Of a DNA stretch of 64,000 bases, positions 34,836 to 43,625 are shown piece by piece; positions within the stretch are counted from its first letter, which is position 1; each line of letters starts with the position of its first letter. Made by a program: the position numbers and the translations under genes. The stretch is from assembly GCA_963765815.1 (NCBI GenBank), contig CAVXXT010000005.1:124001-188000 (forward strand), written 5' to 3'. Below the pieces are notes generated by a model. That model did not search any database, was not told the DNA's origin, and saw only the letters and a program-made list of their open reading frames with translations. Source of the DNA: DATLNF01 sp963765815 (GTDB lineage Bacteria; Actinomycetota; Actinomycetes; BP-191).

Positions 34836-37301
34836 ATGGCCACCCGTGCGCCCGCCGCCCGTCCCCGCGCGACCTCCTCCCGACCCACGGAGGACGCCCG
34901 TCCGGCGCGCGCGGCCGCCCCCCGGCGTACGCCGTCCACCGGCGCCAGCCGTCCAGCGGCCCGGCGGCCGGCCGCCAAGAGCACGCCGCCGCCGCCCATG
35001 CTGGTCGTCGTCGTCCGGGCTATGGTCCGCGCGATTCGCGCGCTGTGGTCGATCCTCGCCCGAGCCCTCGGCTCGAGCGCCCGCACCGTCGGCGTGAGCG
35101 CCCGTGATCTCGACCCGGCCCACCGCCGCGACGGCGCCGGCCTTGGCGCGATCGCCGGTGCTCTCGTCACCGCGGTCGCCGTCTGGTGGCACGGCGGCGG
35201 CGCGGTCGGCTCGGTCGTCGAAGCGGTCGTCCGCGGTGCGGTCGGCTCCGCCGCCCCACTCGTCCCGCTGCTGCTCCTCGGCCTGACCTGGCGGTTCCTC
35301 CGCAGCCCCGCGGACCCGGAGAGCCGTGGGCGGCTGATCGTGGGCTGGGCGTTCCTCGTCGGCGGCGGCCTCGGGCTGGTCCACCTCGCCCACGGCACGC
35401 CGGTCCCGCCCGACGGCGCGCGCGCGATGCGCGCCGCGGGTGGCCTCGTCGGCTTCCTCGCCTCCTCGCCGCTCGAGTCGGCTCTCACCGGCCTGCTTGC
35501 CGCGCCGCTCCTCGTGCTCGCCGCCGGCTTCGGCCTGCTGGTCGTCACCGCCACTCCGATCAACCAGGTCCCGACGCGGCTGGTCGCGCTCCGCGACCGA
35601 ATCCTGCGTCGTACGCCGCCCGCCCCCGAGGTGATCGACCTCACCGACGCCGAGGACGAGACGGCACTGCGCCGTCGCCCCGCCCGCCGCCGGGTCGCGG
35701 TCGCGGTCCCGCCGGAGGACGACGAGCCGGCGACCGACCCGATGCCCGCGCCGGAGCCCCTGCCGCCCGCGGCGAGCGACCCGGTGCCGGTGCCGCGGAT
35801 GGTCGAGCAGCTCGCGCTGACCTCCGCCGGCTACGTCCTGCCGCCGCCCGCGATGCTGCGCGCCGGCACGCCGCCGAAGGCGCGCACCGCCGCCAACGAC
35901 ACCGTGATCGCCGCGCTGTCCAACGTCCTCGACGAGTTCCAGGTCGACGCCCAGGTCACCGGCTTCACCCGCGGCCCGACCGTCACGCGCTACGAGGTCG
36001 AGCTCGGCCCGGCGGTGAAGGTCGCGCGGGTCATGCAGCTGAGCCACAACATCGCGTACGCCGTGAAGTCGCCGGACGTGCGCATCATCAGCCCGATCCC
36101 CGGCAAGAGCGCGATCGGCATCGAGATCCCCAACACCGACCGGGAGCTGGTGAGCCTCGGCGACGTGCTGCGCTCGAAGAAGGCGGCCGACGACCACCAC
36201 CCGCTGCTCGTCGGGCTGGGCAAGGACATCGAAGGCGGGTACGTCGTCGCCAACCTGGCGAAGATGCCGCACATCCTCATCGCCGGCGCGACCGGCGCCG
36301 GCAAGAGCACCTGCATCAACACGCTGATCGCCAGCATCCTCACGCGCGCAACGCCTGATGACGTGCGCATGCTGCTGGTCGACCCGAAGCGGGTCGAGCT
36401 CACCAACTACGCCGGCATCCCGCACCTCATCACGCCGATCATCACCAACCCGAAGCGCGCCGCCGAGGCGCTGCAGTGGGTCGTGCGCGAGATGGAGATG
36501 CGCTACGAGGACCTTGCCGCTAATGGAGTGCGGCATGTCGACGACTTCAACCGCATGGTCCGCGCGGGAGCGATCAAGGCGCCGCCCGGCAGCGAGCGCG
36601 TCTACACGCCGTACCCCTACATCCTCGTCATCATCGACGAGCTCGCCGACCTGATGATGGTCGCCCCGCGCGACGTCGAGGACGCGATCTGCCGGATCAC
36701 CGCGATGGCCCGCGCCGTCGGCATCCACCTCGTGCTGGCGACCCAGCGGCCCAGCGTCGACGTCGTGACGGGCCTCATCAAGGCCAACGTCCCGTCGCGC
36801 CTCGCGTTCGCGACCGCGTCGCTCACCGACTCGCGCGTCATCCTCGACGGCCCCGGTGCGGAGAAGCTGGTCGGCCTCGGTGACGCGCTGTTCCTCCCGA
36901 TGGGCGCCAGCAAGCCGCAGCGGATCCAGGGTGCGTACGTCGGCGAGGACGAGATCGCCAAGGTCGTGAAGCACTGCATCAGCCAGGCGCAGCCCGTGTT
37001 CCGCGACGACGTGGTCGGCACCGGAGCGTCGCGCCCCGACGGCGCGGGCGGCGGGATGTCCGACGACCTCGGGGACGACGACGATCTTCTGCAGCAGGCG
37101 GTGGAGCTGGTCGTCACGACCCAGTTCGGGTCGACGTCGATGCTGCAGCGCAAGCTCAAGGTCGGGTTCGCCCGCGCCGGGCGGCTGATGGACCTGATGG
37201 AGCAGCGCGGGATCGTCGGCCCGTCGGAGGGCTCGAAGGCCCGCGACGTCCTGGTCATGCCCGACGAGCTCGAAGGCGTCCTGACAACGCTCCGGGGCTA
37301 G
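34836..37301 (+). CDS. ftsK: DNA translocase FtsK/SpoIIIE
   Basis: An 821-residue septal DNA pump. A basic, Pro/Ala-rich N-terminus (about 1-80) is followed by four membrane helices (about 105-240), a linker, and the motor domain with Walker A GATGAGKST, Walker B IIDELADLMM and the RecA-like core. The C-terminal gamma winged helix (TTQFGSTSMLQRKLKVGFAR) reads polar DNA sequences and contacts XerCD in better-known species. The stop overlaps the convergent response-regulator stop by 4 nt (CTAG). Confidence 0.96.
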   Translation: MATRAPAARPRATSSRPTEDARPARAAAPRRTPSTGASRPAARRPAAKSTPPPPMLVVVVRAMVRAIRALWSILARALGSSARTVGVSARDLDPAHRRDGAGLGAIAGALVTAVAVWWHGGGAVGSVVEAVVRGAVGSAAPLVPLLLLGLTWRFLRSPADPESRGRLIVGWAFLVGGGLGLVHLAHGTPVPPDGARAMRAAGGLVGFLASSPLESALTGLLAAPLLVLAAGFGLLVVTATPINQVPTRLVALRDRILRRTPPAPEVIDLTDAEDETALRRRPARRRVAVAVPPEDDEPATDPMPAPEPLPPAASDPVPVPRMVEQLALTSAGYVLPPPAMLRAGTPPKARTAANDTVIAALSNVLDEFQVDAQVTGFTRGPTVTRYEVELGPAVKVARVMQLSHNIAYAVKSPDVRIISPIPGKSAIGIEIPNTDRELVSLGDVLRSKKAADDHHPLLVGLGKDIEGGYVVANLAKMPHILIAGATGAGKSTCINTLIASILTRATPDDVRMLLVDPKRVELTNYAGIPHLITPIITNPKRAAEALQWVVREMEMRYEDLAANGVRHVDDFNRMVRAGAIKAPPGSERVYTPYPYILVIIDELADLMMVAPRDVEDAICRITAMARAVGIHLVLATQRPSVDVVTGLIKANVPSRLAFATASLTDSRVILDGPGAEKLVGLGDALFLPMGASKPQRIQGAYVGEDEIAKVVKHCISQAQPVFRDDVVGTGASRPDGAGGGMSDDLGDDDDLLQQAVELVVTTQFGSTSMLQRKLKVGFARAGRLMDLMEQRGIVGPSEGSKARDVLVMPDELEGVLTTLRG

Positions 37302-37942
37302 CTGAGCAGGCCGGCCCGCATCACGATCGCGACCATCTCCGACCGGTCGCCGGTGCCGAGGCGCCGACCCGCGCGAGCCAGCAGGCTCTTCACGGTCAGC
37401 GGGCTGATCTGGAGCTCCTTGGCGATCTCCTTGTTGCCGGCGCCGCTCGCGATCAGTCGCAGGATGTCCAGCTCGCGCTTGGTCAGCTCACCCGGCTCCG
37501 CCGTCGCGTTGCCGCGAAACCCCTGGGCCAGCAGGGCCGCGACCGCCCCGTCGGCGTAGATCTCGCCGGACAGGACGGTCCGCAGGCCGACGACGATGGT
37601 CTCCGGGGGAGAGGACTTCACCAGGTAGCCGGCCGCGCCGGCGGTGAACGCCGACCGGACCGTGAACGGGTCGTCGGCGGCGGACAGCACGGCGATCCGC
37701 TCCCAGCCCGCGTCGCGGAGCTCGGCGAGCAGCTCGAGCCCCGGACCGTCGGGGAGCCGCAGGTCCACGACGGCGAGCGCGCGAACGCCGTCCCGGGCGA
37801 CCGCGCGCGCTTCGGCGATGGTGGTCGCCGTCGCGACGTCGGTGATGCCGAGCTCGGCGAGAGCGAGCACGACCGCGCGGCTCATCAGCGGGTGGTCCTC
37901 GACCACCAGCGCCGTGGCAGCGTCGGACGCTGGATCTGACAT
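37298..37942 (-). CDS. NarL/FixJ-type response regulator
   Basis: A 214-residue two-domain regulator. The receiver domain has EDHPL (acidic pocket), the phospho-acceptor D60 in VVDLRLPDG and the conserved Lys in GYLVKSS; the C-terminal LuxR-type HTH has LTKRELDILRLIASG and NKEIAKELQISPLTVKS. ATG 37942 with GGGGGGA upstream. The matching histidine kinase is probably at 41093-42172, across the divergently transcribed subtilase. The final HTH region is slightly unusual (LLARAGRRLGTGDR), but the length is normal. Confidence 0.92.
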   Translation of the reverse strand: MSDPASDAATALVVEDHPLMSRAVVLALAELGITDVATATTIAEARAVARDGVRALAVVDLRLPDGPGLELLAELRDAGWERIAVLSAADDPFTVRSAFTAGAAGYLVKSSPPETIVVGLRTVLSGEIYADGAVAALLAQGFRGNATAEPGELTKRELDILRLIASGAGNKEIAKELQISPLTVKSLLARAGRRLGTGDRSEMVAIVMRAGLLS

Positions 37943-38077
37943 GGTCCCCCCGGACTGGGCGTAGGGTGGGCCGGAGCACACCCACCAGCGGGAGTTTACG
38001 CCTCTGGTTGAGGGCCGAAAGGTGTCATGCGGCGGAGTGTCGTTAGGCCGAACAGCGTAGGCCAAAAATACCCGCGT

Positions 38078-38095
38078 GGGCCTCATGTCAGGCCC
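38078..38095. promoter_or_regulatory. Inverted repeat in the regulator-subtilase divergent region
   Basis: The 218-nt gap between the response regulator and the subtilase holds a perfect GGGCCT-(6)-AGGCCC inverted repeat, two TAGGCC direct repeats near 38045-38062 and a locally AT-rich CCAAAAATAC. This is a likely regulator-binding and promoter region; no exact operator is proven. Confidence 0.4.
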
Positions 38096-38160
38096 GTTCA
38101 TGGCCGATCATTGCCAACGTGGTGTCCCTCTGCCCAGCGCCACCCTGCTCAGGAGGATCG

Positions 38161-39675
38161 GTGTCCCACTCCGCTCGGCTCGCGACGCGTCGTCTCGCCG
38201 TCGCCGTCGCGCTCGCTCTCTCGGCGTTCGCGCCTGGGCTGACCTCAGCCCGCGCCGCCGAGACGTCGGTCGCCGTCGTCTCCTTGCAGACCGGCGGCTC
38301 CGTCGCCGGAATCCAGGGCGTGCGCGTCCTCCGCAGCCATCCGGCCGTCGGCATCGTGATCGTCCGCGCCACCGACCGTGGGCTGGCCGCCCTCGCGTCG
38401 AGCCCGGCCGTGCACAGCATGAGCCCCGACCTCCCCGTCACCCTGACCGGCAAGGACTCCGCCGCCGCTGACGGCGTGCTGGCCTCCGCCTCGCTCGGGT
38501 CCGGAGCCGGCACCACCTCCGCAGGCAGCGGCGTGACGGTCGCGCTCGTCGACACCGGCGTCACCGACACTCCCACCCTCTCGCGCAGCTCCGGCCGCAT
38601 CGTCGACGGCGTCGACACCTCCGGTGAGAAGAAGTCCAAGGGTGCCCTCACCGACGGCTTCGGCCACGGCACCGCGATGGCCAACCTCATCGCCGGCGGC
38701 TCGTCCGGCTCGGGCTCCGCTGTCGGCGTCGCGCCCGCCGCGAAGATCCTCAACGTCAAGGTCGCCGGCGCTGACGGCACGACGTCGCTGTCGAAGGTCG
38801 TCGCCGGCCTCGACTACGTCGTCTCCTCGCGCGGCGAGAACTCCACCGACGTGCTCTCGATCTCGCTGGCGACCACGGTCGCCGGCGCCGAGTACCTCGC
38901 CACGCCCCTGACCGACGCGGTCGACCGGGTGCGCGAGGCGGGCATCGTGGTCGTCGCCGCGGTCGGCAACACCGCTGGCTCGGTCGGCGCGCCGGCCTAT
39001 GACCCGTCCATCATCGCCGTCGGCGCCGCCGACACGACCGGCACGGCCCCTGCGGTCGCCGGCTTCAGCGGGTCCGCCGTCGTCGCGGGCGCGCCCCGGC
39101 CCGACTTCGTCGCGCCCGGCGTCGGCGTCGTCACCGTCCTCCCGAAGGACTCGCAGCTCGCCAAGGCCAACAAGTCCGCGCAGCGCAGTGACGGCTTCTG
39201 GCGCAGCACCGGCACCAGCCAGGCGACCGCCATCGCGGCGGGCGCCGCGGCGATCACCGTCCAGCGCTTTCCGTCCGCCGGTGTGCAGGACGTCCGCTTC
39301 TCGCTGATGGCCGCCTCCGCGCCGATCGACGGCAACGCCTCCGGCGCCGGCGTCGTGCGCCTGCCGGCCACGCTGGTCACCGCGGCGCAGTACGCCGACG
39401 GCTGGCGTCAGGTCAGCGACGACGGCACGCTCGTCCAGAACCCGTGGACCTCCTCCTCGTGGAGCTCCTCCTCCTGGTCGTCGTCGAGCTGGTCCTCGTC
39501 GTCGTGGAGCTCGTCGTCCTGGTCGTCCTCCTCCTGGTCGTCGTCGAGCTGGTCCTCGTCGTCGTGGAGCTCGTCGTCCTGGTCGTCCTCGAGCTGGTCC
39601 TCGTCGTCCTGGAGCTCGTCGTCCTGGTCGTCCTCGAGCTGGTCTTCGGGATCCTGGTCGTTCGGCGTCCTCTGA
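38161..39675 (+). CDS. Secreted S8 (subtilisin-like) serine protease with (SSSSW)n tail
   Basis: A 504-residue protein: signal peptide (1 to about 33, ending SARAAE), a short prodomain, then a subtilase domain with D131 (ALVDTGV), H169 (GFGHGTAM), oxyanion N270 (AAVGNTAG) and S353 (GTSQATAIAA), so it should be active. Residues 430-499 are fourteen pentads: TSSSW, twelve SSSSW and SSGSW. GTG start with AGGAGGA four nt upstream. The stop overlaps the next gene start (TGATG), forming an operon with a membrane GAF-like protein and a histidine kinase. The tail could attach to cell wall, bind carbohydrate or form fibres; its role is unknown. Confidence 0.88.
   Translation: MSHSARLATRRLAVAVALALSAFAPGLTSARAAETSVAVVSLQTGGSVAGIQGVRVLRSHPAVGIVIVRATDRGLAALASSPAVHSMSPDLPVTLTGKDSAAADGVLASASLGSGAGTTSAGSGVTVALVDTGVTDTPTLSRSSGRIVDGVDTSGEKKSKGALTDGFGHGTAMANLIAGGSSGSGSAVGVAPAAKILNVKVAGADGTTSLSKVVAGLDYVVSSRGENSTDVLSISLATTVAGAEYLATPLTDAVDRVREAGIVVVAAVGNTAGSVGAPAYDPSIIAVGAADTTGTAPAVAGFSGSAVVAGAPRPDFVAPGVGVVTVLPKDSQLAKANKSAQRSDGFWRSTGTSQATAIAAGAAAITVQRFPSAGVQDVRFSLMAASAPIDGNASGAGVVRLPATLVTAAQYADGWRQVSDDGTLVQNPWTSSSWSSSSWSSSSWSSSSWSSSSWSSSSWSSSSWSSSSWSSSSWSSSSWSSSSWSSSSWSSSSWSSGSWSFGVL
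39448..39657 (+). repeat. Fourteen-unit 15-bp coding repeat (Ser-Trp pentads)
   Basis: Tandem 15-bp units encode the pentads of the subtilase tail. All four serines vary among AGC, TCC and TCG (plus one TCT) while TGG is fixed, so selection is on protein. Units 3-5 and 7-9 are identical blocks of TCGTCGTCGAGCTGG, TCCTCGTCGTCGTGG, AGCTCGTCGTCCTGG, evidence of past block duplication. Confidence 0.9.
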
Positions 39676-41093
39676 TGGTGGAGCGCCCTCTGCGGCTCCC
39701 CGTCCTCATCGGCCTCGTCGCCGGTGGCACGGTCTGCGCCGCCAAGCTTCTCCCGTGGAACGGGCCGACCTGGTACGCGTTCGCGATCACGGCGTTCGCC
39801 GTCCTGCTCAGCGAGTCGCGCGTCGTCAACCTGCCGTTCGGCGGACAGCGCTGGAGCTTTGCCTGGGCGGAGATCCCGGTCGCCGCTGCGCTGCTCGTCC
39901 ACCCCGGCAGCTGGATCGCCGCGTCGGTCGCTGTCGGCGTCCTGACCGCGCAGATGCTGCGTCGGCAGTCCACGGTCAAGCAGGTCTTCAACACCGTCCA
40001 GCTCGCGGCGGCGGCCTGCGTCGCCGTAGCGGTGGCTCAGGCGGTCGGCGGTGAGGTCGGCGTCGCGGCCGGCATGGCCACGTTCTGGACCGCCAACACG
40101 ACGCTCGTCGCGGCGGCCATCTGGATCACCACTGAGCGCAAGTTCCTCGGCGTCTGCCTCGACGGCGCACCGCTGTCGGCGCTGCACTCGGCGACCAACG
40201 TCTCCCTCGCGATCCTCGGCGTCTGGATCGCGACCCTCAACCCGACCGGCCTGCTCGCCCTGCTCGCCCCCGCCGGGCTGCTGGCGTGGGCGCTGATCGA
40301 CCAGATCCAGCGCACCGGCGAGACCCAGCTGCTTGCGGAGCTGGTCCGGACGCATGAGGCACGGGTCTCCGACACCACCGACGAGGTCGTCGGCGCGCTG
40401 CTCGAAGTGGGGTCGCGGCTGCTCCCGAACATCGCCGTAGAGCTGGTCGTGTTCACCGGCGACGGCCCGCACCTCTACCGCCGACAGAGCCGCGGCGGCA
40501 TCGCCTGTCACCGCATGCGCGTCGGCGACTTCAGCGAGACCTGGGCACTGGCCGCGACCAGCGACGACCCGGTCAGCCGTACGACGGGCGACGAGGTCGA
40601 GGCGCTGCTGCGCGTCGGCCGGGCCGGCTCCCCGCTCGGGCTCATCCGGATGGTCACCACGGTCACCGGGGCCACCTTCAACCGCCAGGCGATGCAGGTG
40701 CTGCGGATGCTCAGCCGGCACGCCGAGGCGTCGCTGTCCGTCGACCGCGCGCTGCTCAGCCGCGACGACGCGATCGAGCGCGCCAACCAGGCGAGCGAGA
40801 CCGTGCGCGCGCTGAGCGACCTCAGCGCCGACACGGGTCCCGCGCTGCGCACGCTGCGCGACTCCGCCGGCCGGCTCGCGGCGCTCGCGACCAACGCGCC
40901 GTCGGACCAGGTCGAGATCACCCGCCTCGTCGAGGAGCTGTACGCCGTCGAGCGCGCGGTGGCCTCGCTCTGCGGCGCCGTCACCCTGGCGACCGTCCCC
41001 GGCATCGAGCCGGACGCCGAGGACGGCGGCGTCGTCCTCTCCGTCGACCGCACCGAGGCGTGGACGAGCGTCGGGGTCCTGGAGAAGCGCTGA
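39675..41093 (+). CDS. Multi-pass membrane protein with GAF-like cytoplasmic domain
   Basis: A 472-residue protein with about seven or eight membrane helices in the first 215 residues (a MASE-like sensor layout), then a soluble region of about 250 residues whose centre (VGALLEVGSRLLPNIAVELV to MVTTVTGATFNRQAMQVLRM) resembles a GAF domain, ending in a helical region. No kinase, GGDEF or phosphatase motif is visible. Translationally coupled on both sides: to the subtilase upstream and the histidine kinase downstream. It most likely senses a membrane or extracellular cue and hands it to the kinase. Confidence 0.75.
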   Translation: MVERPLRLPVLIGLVAGGTVCAAKLLPWNGPTWYAFAITAFAVLLSESRVVNLPFGGQRWSFAWAEIPVAAALLVHPGSWIAASVAVGVLTAQMLRRQSTVKQVFNTVQLAAAACVAVAVAQAVGGEVGVAAGMATFWTANTTLVAAAIWITTERKFLGVCLDGAPLSALHSATNVSLAILGVWIATLNPTGLLALLAPAGLLAWALIDQIQRTGETQLLAELVRTHEARVSDTTDEVVGALLEVGSRLLPNIAVELVVFTGDGPHLYRRQSRGGIACHRMRVGDFSETWALAATSDDPVSRTTGDEVEALLRVGRAGSPLGLIRMVTTVTGATFNRQAMQVLRMLSRHAEASLSVDRALLSRDDAIERANQASETVRALSDLSADTGPALRTLRDSAGRLAALATNAPSDQVEITRLVEELYAVERAVASLCGAVTLATVPGIEPDAEDGGVVLSVDRTEAWTSVGVLEKR

Positions 41094-42172
41094 TGTCCTT
41101 CGGCGGCGGCCGGGCCGTTCTCTGGGTCGGCGGCGGCACCTCCGCCTTCGCCCTCGCGACGGTCGGCGTCGGGACTGCGCTGCACGCCCTCGCCGACGGC
41201 AACCTCTACGTCGTCGTCGGCGGCACTGCGGGCCTGGCGGTCGTCGCCGGCTGCGTGGCGTGGCTCTGGCTGCGCAAGCCGATCATGTCGCTGGCGCAGG
41301 TGGTGGCTCTCGCGACCGCGTCGAGCTCGGGGGTCACGACGGTCAAGCCGCACGCTCTCGGGTCGCGGCTCAGCGCGGTCTCCACCGCCGTCGACACGCT
41401 GCTCTGGCGGCTGCAGATGGCCAACCGCGAGGCGGAGCAGCAGAGCCGGTCGCTGCGCGAGACCACCGCCGGCATGCGCGAGCTGGTCACCGCGCTGGTG
41501 CACACCGAGGAGGTCGTGCGCGCCCAGCTCGCCGCTGACATCCACGACACCGTCGCTCAGTCGCTGGCCATCGCCAAGCGGCAGGTCAACTCCTCCGACG
41601 ACGTGCCCCGGTCACTCGCCGACGCCGTCGATGACGCCGAGGAGCAGGTGCGGGCGGTGATCTCCCGCACCCGCCCGGTCATGCTCGAAGGTGGCGACCT
41701 CGCCGCCGCGGTGCACGCGCTCTGCGACGACGTGCACAACCGCTACGGCTTGGTCATCCACCTGGTCGGCTGGCCCGACGCCGACCACGCCATGCCGGTC
41801 TCGGTCGCGACGGTGTGCTACCGGTTCGTCCAGGAAGCCATCATGAACGTGACCAAGCACGCCAGCACCGACGAGTGCTTCGTCGCGCTCGGCGTCGAGG
41901 GGCGCACGATCACGCTCTCCGTCACCGACCACGGCGGCGGCTTCGACCCGAGCCTGGTCAAGAGCGCGGGCGGCCGGCACGTCGGCCTGCACCTGCTGTC
42001 CGAGCGTGCGCGGCTGATGGGCGGCAGCGTCCAGGTCTGCTCCGCTCCCGGCGAGAGCACCGTCCTGCGGCTGCGGCTGCCGGTGCCCGAGCGGCGGGTC
42101 AACCCCAGCCGTGCGGCAAACGGCCCAGAGGTGCTGGGCCAGCGGACACGTCCGAGCTCTGCGAACGCATAG
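41093..42172 (+). CDS. NarL-family sensor histidine kinase
   Basis: A 359-residue kinase with two membrane helices (about 8-30 and 38-60), a HAMP-like/coiled segment, a HisKA_3 phospho-acceptor H151 in AADIHDTVAQSLAI, and an HATPase domain with VQEAIMNVTKHAS (N box) and VTDHGGGFDP (G1 box). The short periplasmic part suggests it depends on the preceding membrane GAF-like protein for sensing. ATG overlaps the upstream stop (TGATG). Probable partner of the regulator at 37298-37942. Confidence 0.92.
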   Translation: MSFGGGRAVLWVGGGTSAFALATVGVGTALHALADGNLYVVVGGTAGLAVVAGCVAWLWLRKPIMSLAQVVALATASSSGVTTVKPHALGSRLSAVSTAVDTLLWRLQMANREAEQQSRSLRETTAGMRELVTALVHTEEVVRAQLAADIHDTVAQSLAIAKRQVNSSDDVPRSLADAVDDAEEQVRAVISRTRPVMLEGGDLAAAVHALCDDVHNRYGLVIHLVGWPDADHAMPVSVATVCYRFVQEAIMNVTKHASTDECFVALGVEGRTITLSVTDHGGGFDPSLVKSAGGRHVGLHLLSERARLMGGSVQVCSAPGESTVLRLRLPVPERRVNPSRAANGPEVLGQRTRPSSANA

Positions 42173-42257
42173 GCCCGATTGCGGCAAACATCGGTCGATA
42201 CCGCCGCGGCATGCGACGACATCTCCTGCAGGCACCACGCGACAGGGGAGAGACCGC

Positions 42258-42386
42258 ATGAACGAGTCCGAGCACGAGGTCTTCGCGCTGATGCGGGCCG
42301 GCGTACCGCTGACGCTGCTGATCGACCTGGCCCTCGGCGTACCCGAGCTGCCGCTCGACGACGCCGAGCTGTCGTGGGCCTCCTAG
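42258..42386 (+). CDS. Small protein, 42 residues, unknown
   Basis: A short reading frame with a very good ribosome site (GGGGAG 7 nt before ATG) and an acidic, amphipathic composition: an N-terminal MNESEHEVFALMRAG and C-terminal LPLDDAELSWAS. It lies 85 nt after the kinase and overlaps the next gene by 13 nt, so coupling is likely. No family is recognised; reality rests on the ribosome site and spacing. Confidence 0.5.
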   Translation: MNESEHEVFALMRAGVPLTLLIDLALGVPELPLDDAELSWAS

Positions 42387-42760
42387 ACCAGCCCTACGGC
42401 GCGATCGACCTGCACGGTCTCGCCGCCGCCGAGCTCGACTGCGTCGGCGCGCTGCTGTTCGGGACGTGGCAGGAGATCGGCCACCACACGCTCACGCTCG
42501 CGGGGACGCAGTTCGTGGACCGCGACCGGGGACTCCTGTACGACGCGATCGCCGGGCTGCGCCTGCAGCGGCCGCGGATCGCTCTCACCGCGCTGCTCAA
42601 CTCGGTGCCGGACCACTTGGTGCCCGCCATCTCCGTCGTCCTCCGCTGGAGTGACCGCGCCGGCTTCGAGCCGACGGCGGAGGTCTTCTGCGCCGCTCGC
42701 GACGCGCTCTGCCACGACCGCGTAAACGTCTCTTTGCCGACTTACCCGGGCACCGCCTAG
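42374..42760 (+). CDS. Small helical protein resembling a DnaB N-terminal domain
   Basis: A 128-residue soluble protein from GTG 42374. The stretch AAAELDCVGALLFGTWQEIG, then FVDRDRGLLYDAIAGLRLQR, is reminiscent of the N-terminal helical domain of DnaB helicases (xxxVLGALL ... IYEAIxxL), but no helicase part follows. It could be a stand-alone partner-binding domain or a coincidental helical match. Located directly after the sensor-kinase operon. Confidence 0.5.
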   Translation: MGLLDQPYGAIDLHGLAAAELDCVGALLFGTWQEIGHHTLTLAGTQFVDRDRGLLYDAIAGLRLQRPRIALTALLNSVPDHLVPAISVVLRWSDRAGFEPTAEVFCAARDALCHDRVNVSLPTYPGTA

Positions 42761-42822
42761 ACTCGCATGAGCCGGTGGCCGCGGACTTCCCCCGGCGGCG
42801 GCCGACTGGCGGAGGTGTGCGC

Positions 42823-43603
42823 ATGAGTGTCGGCGAGACGCTCGTCGCTGCCCGCGAGCAGGCCAGGCTGACCGTCGAGGACGTCAGCCGCGCCACCCGC
42901 ATCCGCGGCGTCCTGATCCGCGAGATCGAGGCCGATGGCGTCGAGACCAGCGGCGGCCCGGTCTACGCCCGTGGGCACATCCGGGCGATCGCCACCCACC
43001 TCGGCCTCGACCCGCAGCCTCTGCTCGACGAGTTCGACCGGCTGCACGGCAGCGACCACGGGCCGGGCGCCCGGCAGATCTTCGAGCGGGAGGTCCTCGC
43101 CGAGCCGGCCCGGACCGGCCCGAACTGGACCGCCGCCATGGCGGTCGCGGCCGCGGTGCTGCTCGTCATCGCCGTGGTCGCCCTGTTCAACGGTCGCTCC
43201 CCGGCCAGCCCGGTCGCCGAGGGCGTGCCGCAGACCGCCACCTCGACCGAGCCGTCCACCACGCCGGCGACCAGCGCGCCGGCGCTGCAGCTCCACGCCC
43301 GGCCCGGACCTCGCGCTCGCGCCCCAGGGCGGGGTCTTCATCCGGGTGCGGATCCCCGGCGAGCAGCGCAGCTACGTCCTGGTCCGCGAAGGCGGGCCGA
43401 AGGGGCCGAAGGTCTTCGAGGGCACGCTGACCACCGGCGCGGTCAAGGACTTCCGCTCCGACAAGCCGCTCTACCTGGTGCTCGGCAACGCCGGCGCCGT
43501 CACCCTGGTCGTCAACGGCCGCGACCTCGGCTCGCCCGGCGGCACCGGTCAGGTGGTCCGGACGACGTTCGGCCCCGGCGACCCGGCCGGCGCCGCGGGC
43601 TGA
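42823..43603 (+). CDS. RodZ-like HTH membrane protein, one frameshift
   Basis: About 260 residues: an N-terminal HTH_25 domain (MSVGETLVAAREQARLTVED; SRATRIRGVLIREIEADG), one membrane helix (about 106-122, AVAAAVLLVIAVVALF), a Ser/Thr/Pro linker and a C-terminal DUF4115 domain (GGVFIRVRIPGEQRSYVLV to LVVNGRDLGSPG). This is the layout of cell-shape factor RodZ, found between ftsK and rimO in actinobacteria. One extra base near 43290-43305 separates the linker from DUF4115; the sequence after it is fully conserved, so sequence error or a recent mutation is likely. GGAGGTG precedes the ATG. Confidence 0.8.
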
Positions 43604-43613
43604 TCCGCTCCCG

Positions 43614-43619
43614 TACGCT
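43614..43619 (+). promoter_or_regulatory. TACGCT -10 box of rimO
   Basis: TACGCT lies 6 nt before the rimO ATG, consistent with leaderless transcription. Confidence 0.5.
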
Positions 43620-43625
43620 CGGTCA

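Noticed and set aside
39444..39700. Hydrophobic reading (LLLVELLLLVVVELV...) of the Ser-Trp repeat as the start of the membrane sensor
   Set aside because: It is the shifted frame of the pentad array; the sensor starts at ATG 39675, overlapping the subtilase stop.
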